Part shown: positions 18,471-28,886 of the stretch, in pieces | Layout: each line of letters starts with the position of its first letter | Numbering within the stretch: the first letter of the stretch is position 1 | DNA from: Paracoccus sp. (in: a-proteobacteria) | Lineage (GTDB): Bacteria; Pseudomonadota; Alphaproteobacteria; Rhodobacterales; Rhodobacteraceae | Assembly (NCBI RefSeq): GCF_030604785.1 | Contig: NZ_JAUVVF010000038.1 | Coordinates: forward strand, 1 to 34,913 | Direction: 5' to 3' | DNA: 34,913 nt | Notes under the pieces: model-generated | Databases searched by the model: none | Seen by the model: the letters and a program-made list of their open reading frames with translations, nothing else | Told to the model about the DNA's origin: nothing | Translations under genes and position numbers: made by a program

Positions 18471-18489
18471 CACAGATGTCTGTTCTGTG
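18471..18489. promoter_or_regulatory. Operator-like dyad upstream of the 24-residue peptide gene
   Basis: CACAGA (18471-18476) and TCTGTG (18484-18489) form a perfect 6-bp dyad with a 7-base spacer. The dyad lies 45 bases before the start codon of the small membrane peptide. On the minus strand TTGTTG precedes it by a few bases, a possible -35, so the dyad would overlap the promoter core. The rest of 18426-18560 is GC-rich with short hairpins but no T-tract. Confidence 0.35.
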
Positions 18490-18560
18490 ATGCCAACAAC
18501 CGGACCCGCCTGCGGGTTCCTGCCCGCGATCAGGGTGGCCCGCCACGGGTAGGGGGCTGC

Positions 18561-19331
18561 CTAGTCGATCCGGCGCGGCGCGGCGCGCAGCCAGTCCAGC
18601 CCCTGCGCCGTCATCCCGCGCGGCGTGTATTCCGCCCCGACCCAGCCATGATAGACCCATTCGTCCAGCAGGCGGAAAAAGGCGGGATAGTCGATGACCC
18701 CGTGATCGGGCTCGTGCCGGCCCGGATGGCCCGCGACCTGGACATGGCGCACAAGGGGCGCGACCCGATGCCAGCAGGCCATCATGTCGCCGGTGATCGC
18801 CTGCGCGTGATAGGCGTCGAATTGCAGGCCCAGATTGGGTGCTGCGATCTTGTCGATGATCTCGATCGCGTGATCGTAGTTCGACAGGAAATAGCCCGGC
18901 ATGTCCGTCGTGTTGTTCGGCTCGATGGTCAGGCTGGCATGGGGCGCGCGTTCGACGGCCCATTTCAGGTTCTCGATCAGCACGCGCTGCGCCTCGGCAC
19001 CCTCGGCGCGGCCCGCCATCAGGTGGATGTGACGCACGCGCAGCGCCTCGGCCACGCGCAGGCCACGCTCGAAATCGTGGCGGAAGCGGTCTTCCAGCCC
19101 CGGCACGGCCGCAAAGCCGCGCGGACCGCCCGTCCAGTTCGGAGGGGGCGCGTTGATCAGCACGATCTCCATCCCGGCGGCGTTGGCGGCCTGGGTCAGT
19201 TCACGGGCGGCGAGGTCATAGGGGAACAGGATCTCGACCCCCTCGAACCCGGCCTCGGCCGCGGCGGCAAAACGCTCAAGCATGGGCAGTTCGGTGAACA
19301 GCACCGACAGATTGGCGGCGAAACGGGGCAT
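18561..19331 (-). CDS. hyi: Hydroxypyruvate isomerase family protein (TIM barrel)
   Basis: This 256-residue xylose-isomerase-like TIM-barrel enzyme is likely to interconvert hydroxypyruvate and tartronate semialdehyde in glyoxylate metabolism. Family marks are the N-terminal MPRFAANLSVLFTELP, the metal-site region LTIEPNN with its glutamate, and QFDAYHAQ followed by HVQVAGHPGRHEPDHG. Length fits Hyi. In E. coli hyi neighbours gcl and glxR; here it lies one base after the stop of a DUF1285 gene, so the glyoxylate context is missing and the substrate is less certain. Other members of this fold act on other sugars or keto acids. Confidence 0.85.
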   Translation of the reverse strand: MPRFAANLSVLFTELPMLERFAAAAEAGFEGVEILFPYDLAARELTQAANAAGMEIVLINAPPPNWTGGPRGFAAVPGLEDRFRHDFERGLRVAEALRVRHIHLMAGRAEGAEAQRVLIENLKWAVERAPHASLTIEPNNTTDMPGYFLSNYDHAIEIIDKIAAPNLGLQFDAYHAQAITGDMMACWHRVAPLVRHVQVAGHPGRHEPDHGVIDYPAFFRLLDEWVYHGWVGAEYTPRGMTAQGLDWLRAAPRRID

Positions 19332-19332
19332 G

Positions 19333-19893
19333 TCAGGGCTCCAGCGCGAAAAACCGGCCCTGCGAGGTGACGCCCACGTGGCCCTGATCGTCTTCGGTCG
19401 CGGCGGCGGCCAGGCGATAGAAGGTCTTGCGGTCGATCAGCGCCTCGAGGCCCGCGCGGACATGCAGATAGGGGCGCGGCTGTTCCGCGGTGCCGCGCAG
19501 GATGATCGCGTGATCGGGCCCCGCGATCACGCTGTCGCCGACATTGGTGACGAAGGTGATGCGGTCGGGCGCGATGGTCGCATCCACCGCGACGAAGGGT
19601 GCATCCACGACCCGGATCCCGACCTTCTCGACCGGCGTGACCAGGAAATAGCGGTCACCCTCGCGCTTGAGGATGGTCGAGAACAGCCGCACCATCGCCG
19701 GGCGCCCGATGGGGGTGCCGTTGTAGAACCAGCTTCCGTCCGCGCGGATCTCCATGTCCAGATCGCCGCAGAAGGGCGGGTTCCACAGATGCACGGGCGG
19801 CAATCCGCCGGACTTGCCGGCCAGACGCGCAGCCTCGGCCAGCGACTCGGCCGATGTCGGCGCCCTCACGCTTTTGTCACCCTCTTGCGCCAT
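19333..19893 (-). CDS. DUF1285 domain-containing protein
   Basis: This 186-residue protein of unknown function belongs to the DUF1285 family of small beta-rich cytoplasmic proteins. The recognisable core is PPVHLWNPPFCGDLDMEI, then GSWFYNGTPIGRPAMVRLFS, then FLVTPVEKVGI. It starts at ATG 19891-19893, about 11 bases after GGGAGG. It is the first gene of a two-gene unit with hyi (one base between them) and is divergent from the MoxR operon across only 61 bases. The 61-base gap must hold both promoters. No enzymatic residues can be assigned from the sequence. Confidence 0.85.
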   Translation of the reverse strand: MAQEGDKSVRAPTSAESLAEAARLAGKSGGLPPVHLWNPPFCGDLDMEIRADGSWFYNGTPIGRPAMVRLFSTILKREGDRYFLVTPVEKVGIRVVDAPFVAVDATIAPDRITFVTNVGDSVIAGPDHAIILRGTAEQPRPYLHVRAGLEALIDRKTFYRLAAAATEDDQGHVGVTSQGRFFALEP

Positions 19894-19954
19894 TCTGTCT
19901 GGTTGCCTCCCGTCATCCTGTTATGTTGGCATAAAGCAGCGAAAGGGCATTGTC

Positions 19955-20958
<1,004 letters not shown>

Positions 20959-20962
<4 letters not shown>

Positions 20963-21840
20963 GCCTGCAGCCGCCCGCCAGCGCCGCCGAACTTCGCGCC
21001 CGCGCCGATACGGCCAGCTTGCATCTGCCAGGCCTGATCCTTGCGGCCGAGCAGCTGGCCGCGCAGGTTTCGCCGGGCGCGCATGGCCTGCGCCGCGCCG
21101 GCCCGGGCGAGGATTTCTGGCAGTATCGCCCGGCTTCGTCCACGGATGCGCTGCGCGCCATCGACTGGCGTCGCTCGGCCCGGTCGGATCAGGAATTCGT
21201 CCGCGACCGCGAGGCGCAGACGGCCCAGACCGCCGCGATCTGGGTCTCGGGCGGGCAGGGCATGGCCTTTTCCGGCGCCCCCGACCGCGAGACCAAGGCC
21301 GAACGCGCGCGCCTGCTGGCGCTGGCCCTTGGCTTGCTGATGCTGCGCGGGGGCGAACGGGTGGGCCTTGTCGGGCAGCCCGCGCGCAGCGGCAGGCTTC
21401 AGGCCGAGCGGCTGGCCGAGGCGCTGGTCGCCGCGCCCGCCGCCGAGGCCGATGCCGACGCGCCCGATGCCGGGGCGTTGCGGCCCCATCAGCGTGTGGT
21501 GCTGATCGGCGACTTCCTGGCCCGCCCCGACTGGCTTCCGGGCTTTCTGGCGCAGGCGGCCGGTCTGGGCACGACCGGCGTGATCCTGCAATTGCTGGAC
21601 CCCGACGAGGAAAGCTTTCCCTATCACGGCGCGGTCATGTTCCGGTCCCAATCGGGCGCGTTGCGTCATGAAAGCCGCGATGCGGGGGGGCTGCGAGGCG
21701 CCTATCTGGCGCGGCTCGCGGAGCGCCGCGACTGGCTGGCGGCGCAGGCGGGAGCCGCGGGCTGGCACTTTGCCCATGCCTCGACGGGCGATGCGCCTGC
21801 GGGCAGCCTGACCGAACTCTGGCAGATGATGGGGCGCTGA
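20959..21840 (+). CDS. DUF58 domain-containing protein
   Basis: The product has 293 residues and is the usual partner of MoxR ATPases. The DUF58 signature is seen at about 42-80: GLRRAGPGEDFWQYRPAS, then DALRAIDWRRSARSD, then a conserved FVRDRE. A von Willebrand-like half follows, with degenerate metal-site residues. The N-terminal membrane helices found in many DUF58 proteins are absent, so this version is probably cytoplasmic or peripheral. It overlaps its neighbours by ATGA at the front and TGATG at the end, implying coupled translation of the whole operon. The biochemical role is unknown. Confidence 0.88.
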
Positions 21841-24569
21841 TGCTGCTTCTGGGTCCGATCGGCTTTGCCGCGCCCTGGGTCCTGACGGCGCTGGTCGCGC
21901 TGCCGGTGCTGTGGGTCATCCTGCGCGCGATCCCGCCCGCGCCGCAGCGCATCACCTTTCCGGGCGTCGCGCTGCTGGCGGGTCTGGCCGATCGCAGCAC
22001 GACCGCGCGGCGCACGCCTTGGTGGCTGCTGCTGATCCGGCTTCTGGCGGTGGCGGCGCTGATCCTGGCCTTTGCCGGTCCGGTCTGGCGGCCCGCGCCG
22101 CTTCTGCCGGCTTCGGGGCCGCTTCTGGTGGTGATGGATGCCGGCTGGGGCGCCGCGCCCGACTGGCCCGCGCGCCAGTCCCGCGCCGAACGCGCCCTGA
22201 CCGAGGCCGCGGGCGCGGGCCGACCCGCCGCGCTGCTGATGGCCGACGGGCGCGACGGGGCGCAGCCGCTGCGCTTTCAGCCCGCCGACAGCCTGCTGGC
22301 GCGGCTGCGCGGGGCGCGGCCCGGCGGCTTCCCCTCGGCCCTGCCCGACGATCCGGACCCCGCATTGTCGGACCTGCCGCCGGGGGGGCTGTCGGTCCTG
22401 TGGCTGTCCGACGGCCAGGATTACCCGAACCGCGCGCCATGGTTTCAGGCCCTGGCCGAGCGGGGCGACGTGACCGTGGTGCCGCCGGCCCGGCCGTTGA
22501 ATGCTTTGACGCTGGAACCGGGCCCCGACGCGCCGGTCCTGCGCCTTCACGGCGAGAGCGCGGCGGTGCTGGCCATCGGCCCCGATCCGCAGGGGATCGA
22601 ACGCGAACTGGCCCGCCTGATCCCCGGCGAGGCCGAGGCGGGCAGCCGCCTCGTGGCGCTGGACCTGCCGCCCGAACAGCGCAACCGCGTCACCCGTTTT
22701 CAGATCGAGGGCGCAAGTCATGCCGGGGCGGTGGTTCTGGCCGACGACAGCGTGCGCCGCCGCAAGGTCGCGCTGGTCGGCGACGTGGCCGGGCAGGCCG
22801 AAGGCCAGCAGCTTCTGTCGCCCGCCCATTACGTCCGGCAGGCGCTGGCCCCCTCGGCCGATCTGATCGAGGGCAGTCTGGGCGACGTGCTGGACGCCTC
22901 GCCCGATGTGGTCATCCTGATCGATCAGGTGCAGCTGGCCGAGATCGGCGAACTGGCCGAATGGGTGGATCGCGGCGGGCTGCTGATCCGCTTTGCCGGT
23001 CCGCGCATGGCGGGCTACGACCGCCTGACCGAGGAATTGCTGCTGCCCGTCCCGCTGCGTCAGGGCGGGCGCGATATCGGCGGCGCGCTCAGCTGGGGCG
23101 ATCCGCGGGCGCTGGCGCCCTTTGCACGCGACGGGGTCTTCGGCGGCCTGACCCCGCCCGATGACGTGACGGTGCGCGCGCAGCTGATGGCGCAGCCCGG
23201 CCCCGATCTGGCCTCCCGCACGATCGCGACTCTGTCGGACATGACGCCCTTGGTCACGCGCGACCGGTTCGGGCAGGGACAGGTCGTGCTGTTCCATGTC
23301 TCGGCCAATCCCGAATGGTCGAACCTGCCGCTGTCGGGCCTGTTCGTCGAGATGCTGACCCGCCTTGTCGCCACAGCCCGCAGCGCCCCCGCGACCGAAA
23401 GCGATCCGCGCGAGGCCCCTTTCTGGACGCCGCAATCCGTGCTGGACGGCTTTGGCCGTGCCCTGCCGCCCGAGGGCCTGTCGCCGGTCGCCGCCGAGGA
23501 TCTGGCGCGCGGTCCCGCCCATGACCGCCCCGCCGGGATCTATGCGGCGGGCGAGCGTGTTCAGGCGCTGAATGCGGGCGCGCCGCTGGCCGCCGCCGAA
23601 TGGCAAGGCGCGCGGATCGAGGATGCGGGCGCGGGGCAGGGGTTTGGCCTGCGCGGGCCGCTGCTGGCGCTGGCGGCGCTGCTGATGGCGCTGGATGCGC
23701 TGGCTTCGGCCTTTGCTGCGCGGGGCGGGCGGGTCGCCGCGGCTCTGCTGGCCGGGCTGATCCTGACCGCGCCGCCCCCCACCCAGGCGCAGGAACTGGA
23801 CCCAGACTTGATGCGCGCCGCCGCCGAGGTCGCGCTGGCCTATGTCGTGACCGGCGATCCCGAGGTGGACCGTGCCTCGGAACGCGGGCTCTGGGGGCTG
23901 TCGCTGGCCCTGCGCCAGCGCAGCTCGGTCGAGCCGGGCCGACCCATCGGCGTCGATCTGGAAAGCGATGACCTGTCGCTGCTCACGTTTCTCTACTGGC
24001 CGGTGACCGACAGCCAGCCTGCGCCGGGGCCGCGCGCCTATCTGCGACTGAACGCCTTCCTGCGGTCGGGGGGGATGATCCTCTTCGACACGCGCGACGG
24101 CGATCTGACGGGGGGGGGCGGGCCGGACATGTCCGGCGCCCTGCGCCGTCTGGCCGCGCCGCTGGACATCCCGCCCCTGTCGCCGGTCCCCGAGGATCAT
24201 GTCCTGACGCGGACCTTCTACCTACTGGCCGATTTTCCGGGCCGCTGGCAGGGCAATCCCGTCTGGGTCGAGGCCCCGCCCGTCGGCGCCGAGATCGAGG
24301 CGGGGATGCCCTTTCGCCAGCTGAATGACGGCGTGACCCCGGTCGTGATCGGCGGCAATTCCTGGGCCGAGGCCTGGGCCATCGACGATAACGGCGCGCC
24401 GCTCTACCCGATCGGCCGGGGATGGGAGGGCGAGCGCCAGCGCGAGATGGCCTATCGCTTCGGGATCAACCTGATCATGTACGTGCTGACCGGGAACTAC
24501 AAATCCGATCAGGTCCATGTCCCCGAGCTTCTGGAACGCCTGCGGACCGAGGAGATCCCGTCCCGATGA
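21840..24569 (+). CDS. BatA-like membrane protein with C-terminal DUF4159 domain
   Basis: This is a 909-residue inner-membrane protein. The first 80 residues hold two helices and the BatA N-terminal pattern (ITFPGVALLAGLADRS, then RRTPWWLLLIRLLAVAALIL). A large periplasmic or cytoplasmic middle part contains a von Willebrand-like strand (LLVVMDAGWG) without a complete MIDAS. Residues about 300-420 resemble a class I glutamine amidotransferase-like fold (VVILIDQVQLAEI). A third membrane segment is near 605-640, followed by DUF4159 (LTFLYWPVTDSQPAP, NAFLRSGGMILFDTRDGD). This architecture occurs with MoxR/DUF58 in many alphaproteobacteria, and no activity is assigned. ATGA couples it to the last gene. 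Confidence 0.85.
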   Translation: MLLLGPIGFAAPWVLTALVALPVLWVILRAIPPAPQRITFPGVALLAGLADRSTTARRTPWWLLLIRLLAVAALILAFAGPVWRPAPLLPASGPLLVVMDAGWGAAPDWPARQSRAERALTEAAGAGRPAALLMADGRDGAQPLRFQPADSLLARLRGARPGGFPSALPDDPDPALSDLPPGGLSVLWLSDGQDYPNRAPWFQALAERGDVTVVPPARPLNALTLEPGPDAPVLRLHGESAAVLAIGPDPQGIERELARLIPGEAEAGSRLVALDLPPEQRNRVTRFQIEGASHAGAVVLADDSVRRRKVALVGDVAGQAEGQQLLSPAHYVRQALAPSADLIEGSLGDVLDASPDVVILIDQVQLAEIGELAEWVDRGGLLIRFAGPRMAGYDRLTEELLLPVPLRQGGRDIGGALSWGDPRALAPFARDGVFGGLTPPDDVTVRAQLMAQPGPDLASRTIATLSDMTPLVTRDRFGQGQVVLFHVSANPEWSNLPLSGLFVEMLTRLVATARSAPATESDPREAPFWTPQSVLDGFGRALPPEGLSPVAAEDLARGPAHDRPAGIYAAGERVQALNAGAPLAAAEWQGARIEDAGAGQGFGLRGPLLALAALLMALDALASAFAARGGRVAAALLAGLILTAPPPTQAQELDPDLMRAAAEVALAYVVTGDPEVDRASERGLWGLSLALRQRSSVEPGRPIGVDLESDDLSLLTFLYWPVTDSQPAPGPRAYLRLNAFLRSGGMILFDTRDGDLTGGGGPDMSGALRRLAAPLDIPPLSPVPEDHVLTRTFYLLADFPGRWQGNPVWVEAPPVGAEIEAGMPFRQLNDGVTPVVIGGNSWAEAWAIDDNGAPLYPIGRGWEGERQREMAYRFGINLIMYVLTGNYKSDQVHVPELLERLRTEEIPSR

Positions 24570-26656
24570 CCGCGCTGCGTTTCGATCCGGCCCTGCACTG
24601 GTGGGCGATTGCCGCGCTGGCCGGGCTGGCGCTGCTGGTGGCAGGCTTCGCGCTGTGGCGGGGTCTGCGCGGCTGGGCGTGGCGGGGCCTTGCCGGTCTG
24701 GCCGCGGCGCTGGCGCTGGCCGGTCCCGCGCTGGAAACCGCCACGCGCAATGCGCTGTCCGATATCGTGATCCTGGTCGAGGACCGCTCGGCCAGTCAGG
24801 ACCTGCCGGGCCGCGCCGCGCAGATGGACGAGGCCGCCGAAAGGCTGGCCCAAGCCGCGCTGGCGCTGCCGGGCACCGAATTGCGCCGCGTGACTCTGGG
24901 CGACGATCCCGACGGCACGCTTCTGGGCGCGGAACTGGCCCGCGCCGTCGGGGCCGAACCCGCCGAAAGACTGGCCGGGGTGATCGCCCTGACCGACGGG
25001 CGCCTGCATGACGCGCCGATGCTGCCCGAGACCCTGCCCGCGCCGCTGCACGTCCTGCTGACCGGCCAGCCCGAGGATTGGGACCGCCGTCTGGTCATCG
25101 AGGAGGCCCCCGCCTTCGGCCTGATCGGCCAGGAGGTCCAGATCCGCCTGCGGATCGAGGATCAGGGTCGCGTCCCGCCCGGCCCGGGCGCCACCGCGAC
25201 CTTGCGCATCTCGGTCGACGGAGAAGATCCTCTGGTCGTCTCGGTCCCGGTCGGCGTGTCGATGACGCTGCCGGTCACGCTGGGCCATGCCGGCCAGAAC
25301 GTCGTGCAGATCGTCATGGATGCGCCCGAGGCCAGCCCTGCCGAACTGACCGACCGCAACAATGCGGCCGCCATCAGCATCAACGGCGTGCGCGACCGGC
25401 TGCGCGTTCTGCTGGTCTCGGGCGAGCCTCATGCGGGCGAACGCACCTGGCGCAACCTGCTGAAATCGGATGCGGCGGTGGACCTGATCCACTTCACCAT
25501 CCTGCGCCCGCCCGACAAGTTCGACGGCGTGCCGGTCAGCGAATTGTCGCTGATCGCCTTTCCGACGCGCGAACTGTTCCTGGAGCGGATCGAGGATTTC
25601 GACCTGATCATCTTCGACCGCTACCGCGTCCGGGGCATCCTGCCGCCCGATTACTACCGCAACATCGCCCGCTATGTCGAAAACGGCGGCGCGCTGCTGG
25701 TGGCGGCCGGCCCCGAGATGGCGGGGGTCGAAAGCCTCAACCGCTCGCCTCTGGGGCCGATCCTGCCCGCGCGCCCGACGGGTCGTGTGATCGACGCGCC
25801 CTATCTGCCGACGCTGACCGAGGAAGGGCTGCGCCATCCGGTCACGGCAGGCCTGGGCGATGCCGAGTCCCCCGAATGGGGCCGCTGGCTGCGCCTGTCC
25901 GAGGCCTTGCCAGAACCGGGCGCGCAGGTCGTGATGACCGGGGCCGAGGACGCGCCGCTTCTGATCCTGAACCGCGTGGGCGAGGGACGGGTGGCGCTGC
26001 TCGCCTCGGATCAGGTCTGGCTCTGGGGGCGCGGCTTCGAGGGGGGCGGCCCGCAGCTGGAATTGCTGCGCCGGATCGCGCATTGGTCGATGAAGGAACC
26101 TGAACTGGAGGAAGAGACCCTGCTGGCCGACGTTTCGGGCAGCGATCTGGTCCTCACCCGCCGGTCCATGGCCGAGACCACGCCACCCCTGACCGTGACC
26201 CGCCCCGATGGCGGCACCGAGGAGATCGCGCTGACCCCCGACGGGCCGGGCCGCTTCACCGCGCGCTGGACCGCGCCCGAGGCGGGGCTCTACCGGCTGG
26301 ATGACGGGCAGGTGCGGCGCGTCGTGGCCATCGGCCCGCGCGCGCCCCGCGAATTCGAGGAAACCGTCGCCGCCGCACCGCTGCTGGAGCCGCTGGTCGC
26401 GGCCTCGGGCGGATCGGTGCAGCGCCTCTCCGAGGGCGTGCCTGATTTGCGCCAGATCCGCCAGGGCCGCCGCGCCGAGGGCCGTGCCATCACCGGCCCC
26501 TGGATCGGCGTCACGCCCCGCGACGCGGCCAGCGTGACCGGGCTTGAACGCCGGCCGCTTCTGCCGGGCTGGGCCTGGCTGGGCCTGATCGCCGGGCTGA
26601 TCCTGGCGGGCTGGCTGCGCGAGGGCGGGCGGCTCGGGCGGGGGGCTGCCGCATGA
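24566..26656 (+). CDS. Membrane protein with von Willebrand-like and glutamine amidotransferase-like regions
   Basis: This 696-residue protein closes the MoxR operon. It has two helices at about 12-55, then SDIVILVEDRSASQDLPG, where D73-R-S-A-S77 fits a D-x-S-x-S metal site. Next come beta-rich Ig-like segments and an amidotransferase-like region (about 330-460) with LIIFDRYRVRGILPPDYY and NGGALLVAAGPEMAG but no obvious catalytic cysteine nucleophile. A final membrane helix (LGLIAGLILAGWL) precedes a basic tail. The likely topology is a large periplasmic domain anchored at both ends. The start is fixed by an ATGA overlap. It probably forms a complex with the BatA/DUF4159 protein, based on operon structure only. 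Confidence 0.8.
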   Translation: MTALRFDPALHWWAIAALAGLALLVAGFALWRGLRGWAWRGLAGLAAALALAGPALETATRNALSDIVILVEDRSASQDLPGRAAQMDEAAERLAQAALALPGTELRRVTLGDDPDGTLLGAELARAVGAEPAERLAGVIALTDGRLHDAPMLPETLPAPLHVLLTGQPEDWDRRLVIEEAPAFGLIGQEVQIRLRIEDQGRVPPGPGATATLRISVDGEDPLVVSVPVGVSMTLPVTLGHAGQNVVQIVMDAPEASPAELTDRNNAAAISINGVRDRLRVLLVSGEPHAGERTWRNLLKSDAAVDLIHFTILRPPDKFDGVPVSELSLIAFPTRELFLERIEDFDLIIFDRYRVRGILPPDYYRNIARYVENGGALLVAAGPEMAGVESLNRSPLGPILPARPTGRVIDAPYLPTLTEEGLRHPVTAGLGDAESPEWGRWLRLSEALPEPGAQVVMTGAEDAPLLILNRVGEGRVALLASDQVWLWGRGFEGGGPQLELLRRIAHWSMKEPELEEETLLADVSGSDLVLTRRSMAETTPPLTVTRPDGGTEEIALTPDGPGRFTARWTAPEAGLYRLDDGQVRRVVAIGPRAPREFEETVAAAPLLEPLVAASGGSVQRLSEGVPDLRQIRQGRRAEGRAITGPWIGVTPRDAASVTGLERRPLLPGWAWLGLIAGLILAGWLREGGRLGRGAAA

Positions 26657-26744
26657 GGGGGGCCGCGCTTGCCAAGCCCCGGTCCGATTGGTAACCCCTT
26701 GATCAAGGCCCCGTCCGGGGCAGGAAAGCCCCGAAGGAACGCAT

Positions 26745-27224
26745 ATGGCTGACGCAACGCGCAACCCCGCCCCCTATACCGAGGCCGATCTTTCGCTGAT
26801 CAAGCGGATCATCCCCCATCGCTACCCCTTCCTGTTCATCGACAAGGTGCGCGACATCGTGCCTTTCGAAAGCGCGGTGGGCATCAAGATGGTCACCTGC
26901 AACGAGCCCCATTTCCAAGGCCACTTCCCCGCCCAGCCGATCATGCCCGGCGTCACCATCGTCGAGGCGATGGCCCAAACCTCGGCCGTGGTGGTCGGGA
27001 TCAGCCTCGATGTGGTGGACAAGCCCCTGCTGACCTATTTCATGGGAATCGACGCCTGCAAGTTCCGCCGCATGGTGGTGCCGGGCGACATGCTGGAACT
27101 GCATGTCTCGGTCAAGCGCGCGGGCGGCAAGATCTGGAAGTTCCGCGGCGAGGCCAAGGTTGACGGCCAGATGGCCGCCGAGGCCGAATTCACCGCCATG
27201 ATGGACCTCAAGACCGATGGCTGA
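26745..27224 (+). CDS. fabZ: (3R)-hydroxyacyl-ACP dehydratase FabZ
   Basis: This 159-residue hot-dog-fold enzyme dehydrates 3-hydroxyacyl-ACP in fatty acid elongation. It draws on the same 3-hydroxyacyl-ACP pool that lipid A synthesis uses. The catalytic histidine is H60 ([12 protein letters not shown]) and the glutamate is E74 (VEAMAQ). Start ATG at 26745 after GAAGGA. The 88-base gap before it contains a TTGCCA/TAACCC promoter-like pair (about 26671-26697) and a short GCCCC/GGGGC dyad, so fabZ may begin a new transcript. Its end overlaps lpxA by 8 bases. In related genomes I expect rseP-bamA-ompH upstream, which is not the case here. Confidence 0.96.
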   Translation: MADATRNPAPYTEADLSLIKRIIPHRYPFLFIDKVRDIVPFESAVGIKMVTCNEPHFQGHFPAQPIMPGVTIVEAMAQTSAVVVGISLDVVDKPLLTYFMGIDACKFRRMVVPGDMLELHVSVKRAGGKIWKFRGEAKVDGQMAAEAEFTAMMDLKTDG

Positions 27225-28017
27225 GACCCGCATCCACCCCATGGCCGTGGTCGAACCCGGGGCCCAGATCGGCAAGGGCGTCCAGATCGGCCCCTTCTGC
27301 GTGGTCGGTCCCAAGGTGCGGCTGGGCGACGGGGTGGTGCTGAAATCCCATGTTGTCGTCGCGGGCGAGACCTCGATCGGGCCCGAGACGGTGATCTTTC
27401 CCTTCGCCTCGATCGGCGAGGTGCCGCAGGACCTGAAATTCCAGGGCGAAAGCACCCGTCTGGTGATCGGCGCGCGCAACCGCATCCGCGAACATGTGAC
27501 GATGAATCCCGGCACCGAGGGCGGTGGCGGGCTGACGCAGGTGGGCGATGACGGGCTGTTCATGGCGGGAAGCCATGTCGCCCATGATTGCAGGATCGGG
27601 GACCGAGTGATCCTGGTGAACCATGCCTCGGTCGCGGGGCATTGCGTGCTGGGCGATGACGTGATCGTCGGCGGTCTGTCGGGCGTGCATCAATGGGTGC
27701 GGATCGGGCAGGGCGCGATGATCGGCGCGGTCACGATGGTCACGTCGGACGTGATCCCGCATGGTCTGGTCCAGGGGCCGCGCGGGCATCTGGACGGGCT
27801 GAACCTGGTGGGCCTCAAGCGCCGCGGCGCCTCGCGCGCCGAGATCGCGGAATTGCGCGCGCTTCTGGGCGATCTCGCGCAGGGCTCGTTCCGCGACACG
27901 GCGCGGGCGCGGCACGACACCAGCACCGGCCGCGCGCGCGAGGTGCTGGACTTCATCCTCGGCCCCTCGGATCGCAGCTTCCTGACGCCCCGTCCCGCAA
28001 GCGGCGAGGCGCGATGA
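27217..28017 (+). CDS. lpxA: Acyl-ACP--UDP-N-acetylglucosamine O-acyltransferase
   Basis: This 266-residue left-handed beta-helix enzyme performs the first committed step of lipid A synthesis. It transfers a 3-hydroxyacyl chain from ACP to UDP-GlcNAc. Hexapeptide repeats run through residues 5-190. The catalytic histidine is H123 in SHVAHDC, matching E. coli H125. The C-terminal helical domain is present. The ATG at 27217 lies inside the end of fabZ (8-base overlap), and the stop overlaps the lpxI start (ATGA). Full-length and ordinary. Confidence 0.97.
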   Translation: MAETRIHPMAVVEPGAQIGKGVQIGPFCVVGPKVRLGDGVVLKSHVVVAGETSIGPETVIFPFASIGEVPQDLKFQGESTRLVIGARNRIREHVTMNPGTEGGGGLTQVGDDGLFMAGSHVAHDCRIGDRVILVNHASVAGHCVLGDDVIVGGLSGVHQWVRIGQGAMIGAVTMVTSDVIPHGLVQGPRGHLDGLNLVGLKRRGASRAEIAELRALLGDLAQGSFRDTARARHDTSTGRAREVLDFILGPSDRSFLTPRPASGEAR

Positions 28018-28823
28018 CCCGCACCGCCATCATCGCCGGAGAGGGGCGGCTGGCCCCTCTGGTCGCCGCCGCGCTGGACGCGCCCCTGATCCACGCTCTG
28101 GAAGGCTTCGCGCCGCCGATCCCCGCCACCCCGTTCCGGCTGGAACGGCTGGTCCCGTTTCTGGATCACCTGCTGGATCAGGGCGTCAGCCGCGTGGTCT
28201 TTGCGGGCGCCGTCCGGCGACCGCGTCTGGACCCCGAAGCCTTTGATCCGCGCACCGCGCAACTGGTGCCGCGCATCCTTCAGGCGATGCAGTCGGGCGA
28301 TGACGCGGCGCTTCGCACCCTTCTCGACATTTTCGAGGAGCACGGGCTAAGCATCACTTCAGTCGCCGAAATCTGCCCCGATCTGGTTCCGGGTCCGGGC
28401 ATCCTGACCGGCGATCCTTCGGCCCATGACCAGCGCGACGCCGCGCGGGCGGCGCAGATCCTGGCCGCTACGGGCGCGCTGGATCTGGGGCAGGGCGTCG
28501 TCGTGGCGCAGGGCCTGTGTCTTGCGCTGGAAACGCTGCCCGGCACGGCGGCGATGCTGGATTTCGCGGCGCTTCATGGCGGGCTCAGGCCCGATCCGGA
28601 CGGGGCGCGCGGCGTCTTCTACAAGGCGCCGAAGCCCGGACAGGATCGACGCATCGACCTGCCGACGCTTGGGCCCGACAGCGTGACGCAGGCCGCGCGC
28701 GCGGGTCTGGCGGGCATCGCATGGGAGGCGGGGGGCGTCATCCTGCTCGACCGCGACGAGGCGGTGCGCCGCGCGCAGGCAGAGGGGCTTTTTCTCTGGT
28801 CCTGCCCGCCTCTGGCGGGCTGA
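28014..28823 (+). CDS. lpxI: UDP-2,3-diacylglucosamine diphosphatase LpxI
   Basis: This 269-residue enzyme hydrolyses UDP-2,3-diacylglucosamine to lipid X and UMP. It is the alphaproteobacterial substitute for LpxH and structurally unrelated to it. The N-terminal domain begins [18 protein letters not shown], and LDHLLDQGVSRVVFAGAVRR is typical. The C-terminal domain contains GVVVAQGLCLALE and ends near IAWEAGGVILLDRDE. The start is fixed by the ATGA overlap with lpxA. It is followed by a 63-base gap before lpxB that contains a short CCTGT/ACAGG dyad, the only spacing of that size in this operon. Confidence 0.93.
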   Translation: MTRTAIIAGEGRLAPLVAAALDAPLIHALEGFAPPIPATPFRLERLVPFLDHLLDQGVSRVVFAGAVRRPRLDPEAFDPRTAQLVPRILQAMQSGDDAALRTLLDIFEEHGLSITSVAEICPDLVPGPGILTGDPSAHDQRDAARAAQILAATGALDLGQGVVVAQGLCLALETLPGTAAMLDFAALHGGLRPDPDGARGVFYKAPKPGQDRRIDLPTLGPDSVTQAARAGLAGIAWEAGGVILLDRDEAVRRAQAEGLFLWSCPPLAG

Positions 28824-28886
28824 AAGGCTGGTCTGGACCGTGTTGTTCGGCTAGGCCTGTGCCAAGACAATGACAGGCGGGCGGGC

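Noticed and set aside
26708..26721. GCCCC-GTCC-GGGGC hairpin ahead of fabZ as a terminator of the MoxR operon
   Set aside because: The stem is short and no T-run follows; it is more likely chance or part of the fabZ leader.
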